This document shows, one piece after another, positions 57,133-64,000 of a stretch of DNA of 64,000 nucleotides. Source of the stretch: Siphonodentalium dalli (lineage: Eukaryota; Mollusca; Scaphopoda; Gadilida; Siphonodentaliidae); contig CP136069.1 in assembly GCA_032622095.1 (NCBI GenBank), positions 51,878,760 through 51,942,759 of the forward strand. Reading direction: 5' to 3'. The notes under the pieces were generated by a model. That model was not told where the DNA came from, did not search any database, and saw only the letters and a program-made list of their open reading frames with translations. The first letter of the stretch is position 1. Each line of letters opens with the position of its first letter. Position numbers and translations under genes: made by a program.

Positions 57133-57540
57133 GAAGATGTTGGTGTGACTGCTGCCCCTGAAGAATTCGGACCGTCCCTGGATCAAGAGCTGGCTTGCAT
57201 TCTGCAAGCTGGCACGGTGTTTAGCCAACAATAACATGAATTGAATTGTTTTTGTGGTTATTCACCGTGTTAGCCTGTAGAAATAACATCTTGCTGATAA
57301 ATTCAGTGAAAAGAAATGTATTTTTTTTGTTGTTGTTGTTGTTGTTGTTATTGTTGTAATCGTGGTAATGGCCCAAAGGTGTTAATATTGGTTGAGCTAC
57401 AAAGAGTAACTTTTGTAAACGTGCTAAATCGCCAAAGATTATTTAATTATAGTCTAAGATTGGTTGAAATGTAAAGAGATAAATATATTATTAGACCGCT
57501 GCCAAGAGTTCAATACTGTTATTGATTGGATTATCTAAGT
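57133..57540. other. Flank of antisense gene 2
   Basis: An inverted pair GCTTGCA...TGCAAGC at about 57193-57209 follows 61 bp after the stop and could form a short hairpin in the transcript. A (TTG)n microsatellite lies at about 57326-57350. No canonical AATAAA is near. Confidence 0.4.
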
Positions 57541-58085
57541 TTTAGAATGAAGAGCGTTTGTTTGTTCGAGGGGGGGGGGCGGTGTAATGGTGACTTTCAT
57601 ATTAGGATTGGGAAATACTGAATATCTGGGTGATGCATGCCGTGGTTAATATTCCACACGCCATATAACAAAAGGCGTTTAGTGGCAGTTTTAGGGTGTC
57701 ATGACCTAAAATAAGGTCGGACGAATGTCCGTAAAATGAGGTAGGGATTGGGGAAGTGTTGTTGATGGGATAAATGCCGTGGTTTATGTACCAATCGCTC
57801 TATAATGAAGAGCGTTTTGTGGCGGTATTGGGGGGGGGTGATATTGAGGGAAATATGCCGTGATTATTGTATCAACTACTATATAATATATATAGTGTAT
57901 TGTGGCGTTGGTGGGTGGGGGTGTCTACATTGAGGGATAATATGCCGTGGTTTCTGTACCAATCGTTCTTATGATAAAGAGCGTTGTTTGGCAGGAGGGG
58001 GGGGGGGTGGTATTGAGGGAAATATGCCGTGATCACTGTATAACCTACTGTATAATATATAGTGTATTGTAGGATTCGTTTGCTA
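57541..58085 (+). ncRNA. Tandem hairpin array with compensatory changes (putative structured RNA)
   Basis: Five units start at ATGCCGTG (57637, 57774, 57855, 57942, 58024), four of them about 82-87 bp apart, and a degenerate partial unit precedes at 57546. Each unit has a hairpin: ACGCC/GGCGT in unit 1, CGCTCT/AGAGCG in unit 2, ACTATATA/TATATAGT in unit 3, CGTTCT/AGAGCG in unit 4, ACTGTATA/TATATAGT in unit 5. Stem sequences change completely between units but pairing is kept; the two imperfect pairs (units 4 and 5) are G-U wobbles if the plus strand is transcribed. G runs of 7-12 follow several of the hairpins. Function unknown; it could be part of the 3' region of the antisense transcript. 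Confidence 0.55.
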
Positions 58086-58546
58086 TGTCAATGAATATAT
58101 GATTGAGTTAAGCATATTGGAGGGAATGAAGATGTAACTGAGTCATGAACGGGATTTTGCGATATTTCGGAGATTGGTGCGAGAGACAATGATCGACATA
58201 TTGGCATGTTTCGTGAATAAACAATTATTCAAAGACGCCGAGTGTCAGTCATTAGCGAAAGATATATATTACATGTCGGTTAAATTTACTTCGGCATCAT
58301 GACTCAATGCACACCTGTTAGCGATAATTGAATTAGAGATTTGGGAAACGAGATGATGCCCTGTTTAATGATCATACCACTGGTGTGAACGAAGTTTATC
58401 GTTTGGGTGTCTATCTCTGTGCCGAAGGGGGTGGGATGGGAGAATTGCAGTAGGGTTATGCCTTTGTAAGACCTGTTTTATATAATAGTAATAAAAGTTA
58501 TGTAAATTATCTATCATTAGTGATTGTGAGATACTTTGATACATGA
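58086..58546. other. Spacer between hairpin array and pol 3' end
   Basis: Nothing coding. On the plus strand AATAAA occurs at 58216 and AATAAAA near 58490, either of which could end an antisense transcript; neither can be assigned. Confidence 0.3.
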
Positions 58547-59464
58547 CTATGAATGTTCGATATCAGTTGTCATCTGATATAAATCATATGTTTCCGTACT
58601 TTCGTTTGACCAATTTGTCGAACGGCTGTCGGGTGATGTATATTGGAAGGAATTAGAAAACGATGAATCTTTAGGCGTGTGTTTGGAGTATGGTGAATAT
58701 AATTTACGATGCCGGCCGCGTTTGTTATCTGCGCGATCCGATTTTGTGTCTGGCGTCGTACTATAAGAATTTTGTGTAATTAATTTGTGTTTTATGACAT
58801 TTGGTTCCTGTGTTTGGGGCCTAGACTGGTCGCTGGGTGATAAATCCGGGGGTGATTGGCTGTCTGTTTTATTAAAATGTTTCGAAGCCATGAGTCTGTT
58901 GGCTAATTCAGCCAATGGTATTGAAGAGCTGTCGTCTGTGTTTGAGCGCTCAAGTTGAGCGCGCTTAATTGCCGTGGTTTTGAGGTCATCGTCTGATTCC
59001 AATGTGGATTGAGAGCTATTATTATCGACACTGGCTTCACTCGGTGGAAATGCAAATCGATTATGTCGTTTATTTTTTAAGTGATTGGGAATTTGAGGTG
59101 TAGGCCAATCAATGGGGGATGGTTTGATGTGTTTAGCATGTGATTTTGTTAATTTAGCAGATAGGTCATGTCTTAATATGTAAGATATGGGGCCTGTCTG
59201 TTTCAAGATACGCCAAAACGGCTCATATTTAAATGAAAATTTGTGATTTGGTTGGTGGATTTTGTAATAGACGGATTGGCCTATTTTAAAGGTTGGAATA
59301 GATCCACCTTTGTTCTGTTTGTGGTTGCGAGAGGCTGTTTCGAGAAGAGATTTTGTAGTTTTAAAAATAATGTGTTGATTTTGAAGCGTGGTGGCTAAAA
59401 AATCCTCTCCTAAATACTTTTCTCTGTGTGTTAAAATTCGGTCTATGCTTATCTGTGGTTCTCT
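58547..59464 (-). CDS. pol: Pol C-terminal part: integrase C-terminus, GPF/Y domain and tail (305 codons, out of frame with upstream pol)
   Basis: Continues the integrase: REPQISID directly follows, in register, the SPFFLT end of the upstream frame, as expected for the Ty3/gypsy integrase. It contains the GPF/Y module (EPFWRILKQTGPISYIL, about residues 75-91 here). The following tail of about 190 aa is serine/threonine-rich, with acidic and basic patches, and appears disordered. It has no ATG of its own near its beginning. It is separated from the main pol frame by one extra base in a run of eight T (plus-strand A at 59465-59472). The break may be a real mutation or a homopolymer error. Confidence 0.75.
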   Translation of the reverse strand, partial: REPQISIDRILTHREKYLGEDFLATTLQNQHIIFKTTKSLLETASRNHKQNKGGSIPTFKIGQSVYYKIHQPNHKFSFKYEPFWRILKQTGPISYILRHDLSAKLTKSHAKHIKPSPIDWPTPQIPNHLKNKRHNRFAFPPSEASVDNNSSQSTLESDDDLKTTAIKRAQLERSNTDDSSSIPLAELANRLMASKHFNKTDSQSPPDLSPSDQSRPQTQEPNVIKHKLITQNSYSTTPDTKSDRADNKRGRHRKLYSPYSKHTPKDSSFSNSFQYTSPDSRSTNWSNESTETYDLYQMTTDIEHS

Positions 59465-62400
59465 AAAAAAAAGTTAGAAAAAATGGTGACTGTGTATGTA
59501 CACTGGAACAATGGAAGTTCATTGCTTGTGATGCGTAATTTAGATATAGGTCCCAATTTTCTACATTTGCTTGGGTGATTGTTGAAATGATTGATGCTAG
59601 ACTTCTATGCGAACGTTCTGATTTACCGTTACTTTGGGGTCTGTAGAACGAAGTGAGGCGGTGATTGATATGGTAATATTTACAAAATTCAGTGAAGGTA
59701 GAGTTTGCAAACTCGGACCCATTATCTGTTAATATTTCTTCAACTGATCCAAATAAAGTGAAATACTCTGAATTCAATCTTTCTAAAATTGTATCCACCA
59801 TTTTGTTAGGTAATGCGTATGCTAAAGTATGTAATGAAAATTGATCAATAATAGTTAAGATAAATCTATTTCCTGACTGTGTTTTGGGGGAAAATGGTCC
59901 CATAAGATCGATAGCTATGAGTTGTCCTGGCCTTGATGGGGCAGTGACTGGTTGAAGCGGGATTTTTGGATTATAAGCATTTCGTTGTCGGCATGTATGA
60001 CAATTGTTTATGTATGTGACAATTTTTGCAAACAACTGAGGTGTGTAATATCTGTTCCGTATGGTCGCGTATAGCGATTGTACCGCTCTATGGCAGAGAC
60101 TGTGATATTGGGATATAACTTCTTGTGCTATTTTGTCCGTTATATATATACGTAATTTAGGTATGTCATTATATATTGATATATAGTGTAGGATACCATC
60201 TTTGAGAATAAAGGTTTTTGCTAATTTTTCGGGTATATTTGTTGATTGCATTTGTTTGATAATCTCGGAGATTGTGTGGTCTCCTGATTGTTCATCTCTT
60301 ATATTAGTTATAGGAGGAAGGACCGGGCTGTCGTCGAGATCAACTGGTGGTTCGGAATCCGTTTTCTGTTTTGGTTGTTTTTTTTGTTTTGAAAATTCCT
60401 GAATATCTTTCATGTCAAGTATATTAATATCCTGTACAAGGGGATTGGTGGGTGGATTTGGGTCGCTATCGGTGCAAGAATTGATGCACGGGTGTGTGTC
60501 GGGGTTTATCCGACTGCAAAAATCTGCCGTAACATTGTTCGTGCCTTTAATATAAGTAATTTTTGGGTTCAATGCTGATATTTCCAAAAACCATTTTTGA
60601 ATTTTTGTGTTTATCAGATCCTGTTTTTTAAACATGTGGATGAGGGGTAAGTGATCTGTTTTAATCTCTACTTGGGATCCTTGTAAGTAAAATTTAAATT
60701 GCCTTGCAAATGTATATATCGCGAATGCTTCTTTTTCCGTGACAGAATAATTCCTTTGTGATTTGTTAAGTTTTTTACTGGCGAACGCGATTGGTAGTTC
60801 AACGTGTTTATCATCTTGGCTATGAGCATATTGTGATAGTATCGCCCCGATACTATGTATAGATGCATCTACTGTCAGAATGAACAGTTTGTCGGGATTT
60901 GGGTAAGCTAAGATGGGGGCGGTTGCTAAGCTTTCTTTAAGCGCGTCGAACGCTGTTTGGCACGGCGCATCCCACACAAATTTAGCATATTTGGCTGTGA
61001 GTTTGATTAAAGGCAATGCCGTCGATGCGAAAGTAGGAGAATATGACCTGTAAAAATTAAGAATTCCCAGTAATCTGCGGACTTCTTTAACTGATTTCGG
61101 AGGTGGTAGAGACTTGATAATTGAAATTTTTTCAGGGTCAGGGGATGTACCCTTGTCGGAAATAATATGTCCTAAAAATTTGACTTGTGGTTGGCAAAAT
61201 TTAGATTTTGATAGTTTAACTATTAAGCCGTATTCCCTGAGTCTGTCAAATAATTTTGTGAGCTGCTGTATATGCGTTTGAGGATCGGAGCTATGACAGA
61301 TCAGGTCATCGACAAATCCTTCTACAAATGGTAAATCGTGTAGGGCCATGTTCATGAGTTTTAAAAAATACCCTGAGCTCGAGACATATCCCATCGGGGC
61401 TCTTTGATAACTGTATTGTCCTTCGGACGTATTCATAGTTAATATGGGAACATCTTCGGGTACGACTCCAATAACATGATAAGCATTTGATAAATCAAAG
61501 ATACTGAAAATAGTTGAGCCGAGTAACTTGGACGATATTTCTGTAAAACTAGGCATAGACCATTTTAATGGAATGGAAACATCATTGAGTTTTCTGAGAT
61601 CGATTACCAATCGATAATTGGGAGTACCATCGGGATTGGGTGTGGCTTTGCGTATGAGGAGACTGGGAAATCCCCACGATGAGTGGGCAGTTGGTCTAAT
61701 AATGTCTGCGTCTAATAATTTTTTTATCTCAGCAGCCATAATTCGTTGTTTGTTCAGTGGTGTCGGATATTTTTTGCAAAAAATAGGTAAAGTATTTGGT
61801 TTGAGGTCGATTTTCATTTTAATTTTTGGACAATATCCTATCTTGTTTATGTCATTTGTAAAAACATCAGGGTATTGTGATACTAGTTGCAATATCTGCT
61901 GTTTAAGGTGTTGAGGTGCCACGATATCATTGACAGATATAGGTTGAGTCTTGGTGACTGGAGGGTTAATGTCTTGCCGGTCACCTATGGTGTTTATACT
62001 GTGTTTGTTTGGCGGAGATGAGTTAATGTTTTGCTCATCGGATGCCGTGCATATCATTTGCTCTTGAGTGCCAAATGCTTGTGCTATCACACGGCCTTTC
62101 CTAATGGACATATGTGACGCCGATTGGTTTTCTATCATGACGCAAATATTGGGATTATTTGCATCTGCTAGCGTGTCGGTTACATGTACATTTGGTTCGT
62201 GTTCGAAAATGGACATGTAACCTTTGCCTATTCGGATTATAGGTGTGTTAAACATATCATTTGGCCCTATGAGTCTGCCTGTTATGATGGCGCATGAGTG
62301 GGGTGATAATGAAACGTTATTTGTTGATCGGATGAGTGATGCAATGTGACCATCCCTTAACATCGGGTATAATTGATTCTGTATTCTGAATTTTTCTAGA

Positions 62401-63296
62401 TCAAAGTAAAGTCTAATACTGTGTTGTTTCATAAAATCGCGCCCTAAAATGCAAGGACGTGACAAGGTTGCACATATGACAAATTTGTGAGTAAGAATGA
62501 GTTTTCCGATTCTAAATGTGAGATGTGTGGATCCAAAAACTTTCATTGGTGTACCATCGGCTGATGTGAGTAACACATGTTCTTTAATTAAAGGTGGTCG
62601 ATTTGGCATGGATCTATAAATGTCGTATTTCAAGCAACTGGTGGTTGCCCCGGAGTCTAATAGTGATCTAATCCGTTGTTTGTGTATTTTAATGATAGTT
62701 GAGCATGGTGTTTGGTTTAGAGCACCATCTGTCATATCACTTGGATATTTAAGTACTGGTATAGTGTGTTGTATGGGTTTGACTGGTGGTATTATAGGGT
62801 TAATTGCAGTATTGGAATGTGATTCGCGAGAACTGGTGCATGTTGATTTTCTTTTGGATGATGAGTAAGAATTAGTAATGTGTTGGTGCTTGGGCTTTTC
62901 AAGGCGATTCAGGGTTTTAAATTGGGGAGGAAAGGTTAAATCCAGAAGTGGTGAGATAGACTTATTGGAAGAATTATGAAATCTGGGTTTCATAGAGGAA
63001 CACCTGCTATGGCAGAAAGTGGTATGTGTTACGTGCCTGTGGCGAGGGAGATCAAGTGGAGGCCGCGTACGGTAATTAATATATCGTTGGTTTTGGCAGT
63101 TTGGTGGTAGCGTGGGGTAATGATTAATGGACTGCAGCTGTGAATTATAGACTCTATGCTTTTGAGATTCGTATGTTCGATGATCTTTAGCATATCTATG
63201 ATTGTGGTTGTATATTGTGCTAATTTGATGTGTTATTGGACTCATTGCGTTGCGTTGGTGGGTGGGGGTGAAATTTTTGATGCAATGAGTCCTCAT
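59463..63296 (-). CDS. pol: Pol polyprotein: protease, reverse transcriptase, RNase H, integrase (Ty3/gypsy)
   Basis: A 1277-codon frame. Protease: LLDSGATTSC with catalytic D at 214, and CILGRDF at about 282. Reverse transcriptase about 490-700: YRLVIDLRKLN, FSIFDLSNAYH with D601, and FVDD at 661-664 (the usual Y replaced by F). RNase H: LTVDAS with D810, TEKEAFA, TDHLPL and NNVTADFCSR. Integrase: H-x3-H (HSLCH) and CHTC zinc-binding site at about 1065-1102, then AIDLMGPF with D1130, LTDNGSEF with D1191 and E1227 in NGKSERSH, giving the D-D-35-E spacing. All catalytic residues are present. The frame starts with an ATG that overlaps the gag stop (ATGA) and is most likely reached by -1 frameshifting. 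It ends early at the T8 run, just before the integrase C-terminus. Confidence 0.95.
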   Translation of the reverse strand: MRTHCIKNFTPTHQRNAMSPITHQISTIYNHNHRYAKDHRTYESQKHRVYNSQLQSINHYPTLPPNCQNQRYINYRTRPPLDLPRHRHVTHTTFCHSRCSSMKPRFHNSSNKSISPLLDLTFPPQFKTLNRLEKPKHQHITNSYSSSKRKSTCTSSRESHSNTAINPIIPPVKPIQHTIPVLKYPSDMTDGALNQTPCSTIIKIHKQRIRSLLDSGATTSCLKYDIYRSMPNRPPLIKEHVLLTSADGTPMKVFGSTHLTFRIGKLILTHKFVICATLSRPCILGRDFMKQHSIRLYFDLEKFRIQNQLYPMLRDGHIASLIRSTNNVSLSPHSCAIITGRLIGPNDMFNTPIIRIGKGYMSIFEHEPNVHVTDTLADANNPNICVMIENQSASHMSIRKGRVIAQAFGTQEQMICTASDEQNINSSPPNKHSINTIGDRQDINPPVTKTQPISVNDIVAPQHLKQQILQLVSQYPDVFTNDINKIGYCPKIKMKIDLKPNTLPIFCKKYPTPLNKQRIMAAEIKKLLDADIIRPTAHSSWGFPSLLIRKATPNPDGTPNYRLVIDLRKLNDVSIPLKWSMPSFTEISSKLLGSTIFSIFDLSNAYHVIGVVPEDVPILTMNTSEGQYSYQRAPMGYVSSSGYFLKLMNMALHDLPFVEGFVDDLICHSSDPQTHIQQLTKLFDRLREYGLIVKLSKSKFCQPQVKFLGHIISDKGTSPDPEKISIIKSLPPPKSVKEVRRLLGILNFYRSYSPTFASTALPLIKLTAKYAKFVWDAPCQTAFDALKESLATAPILAYPNPDKLFILTVDASIHSIGAILSQYAHSQDDKHVELPIAFASKKLNKSQRNYSVTEKEAFAIYTFARQFKFYLQGSQVEIKTDHLPLIHMFKKQDLINTKIQKWFLEISALNPKITYIKGTNNVTADFCSRINPDTHPCINSCTDSDPNPPTNPLVQDINILDMKDIQEFSKQKKQPKQKTDSEPPVDLDDSPVLPPITNIRDEQSGDHTISEIIKQMQSTNIPEKLAKTFILKDGILHYISIYNDIPKLRIYITDKIAQEVISQYHSLCHRAVQSLYATIRNRYYTPQLFAKIVTYINNCHTCRQRNAYNPKIPLQPVTAPSRPGQLIAIDLMGPFSPKTQSGNRFILTIIDQFSLHTLAYALPNKMVDTILERLNSEYFTLFGSVEEILTDNGSEFANSTFTEFCKYYHINHRLTSFYRPQSNGKSERSHRSLASIISTITQANVENWDLYLNYASQAMNFHCSSVHTQSPFFLTFF

Positions 63297-63305
63297 CTGT
63301 TTAAA
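63238..63305 (-). promoter_or_regulatory. -1 programmed ribosomal frameshift signal at the gag/pol junction
   Basis: On the minus strand the slippery heptamer TTTAAAC (63305-63299) is in the gag frame as T TTA AAC. A 6-nt spacer AGATGA (63298-63293) contains the gag stop. A perfect 11-bp stem follows: GGACTCATTGC (63292-63282) with GCAATGAGTCC (63248-63238), around a C-rich 33-nt loop. Slipping one base back leads directly into pol (CAG then ATG AGG). This is the standard form of such signals; a pseudoknot partner was not obvious. Confidence 0.85.
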
Positions 63306-64000
63306 AATTGATTGTTATTTTGAGGCCGACGTCTGCATTGGTCTGTGGTATGATTGTTTAATCTGCAGTATGTACAGAATAGGGGTCGTTGAGCTGTTGT
63401 AGTATATCTTGCATCCATGGTCTGGATGCGGTTTGGATGGGAGACCCTTGGTTCAGAGTAGGGGTGGTGAGAATTTGAAGGTTGGCGCCTGTGGGGGTGA
63501 TCATTGATTCGGTGTCTGTCTTTGGATTGACGGGGGTTGTAAGTGGATTGTGATGGCCCTCTTGGAATGTGCCGATGGTTATTGTCGATATCCATTGGTT
63601 GAGGGGATTGTAACTGTGGGAATTGGTTATAATCATTATGATGTTCACCGTAACGTAAGCGATAGCGTTGCCGAAGGTTCATTTCGCGTAGGGCGATATC
63701 AGTAGCTCTATCAAGCGTTATGGGGTCGTCTTTGAGAAGCCTGAATTTAATACTAGAGTCGCGAATACCGTCGGAAAAAAATGCTACTAATTGTGTTTGC
63801 ACTGCTCTTGTGTTAATTTCATCAGTATACGCGTGTTTAGCAAGGGTACGTATGCGTTCTGCAAACATGGCAATTGTTTCCGTATGTCTCTGCCTAATGG
63901 CTCGTAATGAGGAAATGGCTTGAGGCGAATCAGTTATGGAACTGAATAATGAACGTAACTGTGATTTCAGATCGGTCCAGGTGAACGTGAATTTTCCGTC
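63293..64000 (-). CDS. gag: Gag, C-terminal part (partial; runs off the window)
   Basis: The frame is open from the right edge (in frame at 64000) to a TGA at 63295-63293. The N-terminal part in the window (DSPQAISSLRAIRQ...FAERIRTLAKHAY) is helical and resembles the C-terminal capsid region of Ty3/gypsy Gag (retrotransposon gag family). A basic, H/R/Q-rich linker follows, then a single CCHC zinc knuckle CTYCRLNNHTTDQC (C-x2-C-x4-H-x4-C) near the end, expected to bind genomic RNA. The stop overlaps the pol ATG as ATGA. Confidence 0.88.
   Translation of the reverse strand, partial: DGKFTFTWTDLKSQLRSLFSSITDSPQAISSLRAIRQRHTETIAMFAERIRTLAKHAYTDEINTRAVQTQLVAFFSDGIRDSSIKFRLLKDDPITLDRATDIALREMNLRQRYRLRYGEHHNDYNQFPQLQSPQPMDIDNNHRHIPRGPSQSTYNPRQSKDRHRINDHPHRRQPSNSHHPYSEPRVSHPNRIQTMDARYTTTAQRPLFCTYCRLNNHTTDQCRRRPQNNNQFLNR

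Larger units (their letters stand above)
50744..64000 (-). mobile_element. Env-bearing Ty3/gypsy (errantivirus-like) retroelement, partial, at least 13.2 kb
   Basis: Sense order on the minus strand is gag, pol, a 4-kb insert with two antisense genes, env, UTR, PPT and LTR. The length is well above the 7-9 kb usual for errantiviruses; the excess is the insert (54464-58546) and the 1-kb 3' UTR. The sense strand is visibly rich in A and C and poor in G over the whole interval, including the spacers, and this skew starts at the LTR border, so the insert has probably been part of the element for a long time. Open gag (partial) and env, and a pol with only a 1-nt defect, indicate a young or recently active element. 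The 5' LTR and primer-binding site are outside. Confidence 0.9.

Noticed and set aside
55033-58546. A third copy of the antisense gene family
   Set aside because: I looked for the ERC, NLR and IDLWS block and for TATA-ATG spacing on the plus strand and found only the two genes.

Overview
This is animal (eukaryotic) genomic DNA, most likely from a mollusc. Candidate genes are split by large introns, many satellites and minisatellites are present, and several MITE families recur. One tandem family at 49.1-50.1 kb is built on a GGGGCATAACTC core and ends in GGACGGACGG runs, a type I associate with bivalve and gastropod genomes. There is no bacterial gene organisation, no rRNA gene and no CRISPR array. 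The molluscan assignment is an inference; no conserved host gene fixes the species.

Layout. From 1 to 50.7 kb the sequence is gene-poor and repeat-dominated. Large arrays have units of 49 bp (1-1012), 35 bp (2.7-4.4 kb), 42 bp (16.6-19.6 kb), 41 and 21 bp (25.6-26.3 kb), 50 bp (29-30.2 kb), 24 bp (38.5-39.9 kb), 51 bp (40.2-41.2 kb), 21 bp (43.06-43.24 kb), 19 bp (45.7-45.9 kb), 64 bp (46.4-46.7 kb) and 35 bp (50.2-50.7 kb). Between them lie a 69-bp palindrome family, two hAT-type MITEs with matching 8-bp flanks, two piggyBac-type MITEs with TTAA ends, the decayed 3' end of a LINE-type element, and other dispersed repeats. Host coding signal is thin. There is a sulfotransferase-like first exon on the minus strand (6602-6800). 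Three unrecognised plus-strand exon candidates (15030-15161, 27280-27471, 42871-43057) have compatible phases and may belong to one gene with very long introns. One more minus-strand candidate lies at 37077-37321.

From 50,744 to the right edge (64,000) lies most of a very large env-bearing Ty3/gypsy (errantivirus-like) LTR retroelement on the minus strand. It is at least 13.2 kb long, and its 5' LTR and the start of gag lie outside the window. Read in its sense direction (right to left) it has gag (CCHC knuckle), a -1 ribosomal frameshift signal (TTTAAAC, 6-nt spacer, perfect 11-bp stem), pol (protease, RT, RNase H, integrase, GPF/Y tail; broken by one extra base in a T8 run), about 4 kb of extra sequence, env (F-protein type, furin-like site, transmembrane anchor), a 1-kb 3' leader with a 180-bp duplication, a polypurine tract and a 455-bp LTR. 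The element is inserted in the 35-bp satellite.

The most unusual part is the 4-kb insert between pol and env. It carries two small genes on the opposite (plus) strand (54727-55032 and 56857-57132), each about 55-60 bp downstream of its own TATA box. The encoded proteins (101 and 91 aa) are clearly related to each other, and their codons differ mostly at synonymous positions, which argues for selection on the protein. Downstream of the second gene is a tandem series of hairpins whose stems change in a compensatory way, with G-U wobbles that fit plus-strand RNA. Together these look like an antisense accessory module of a retrovirus-like element. I do not recognise the protein family.
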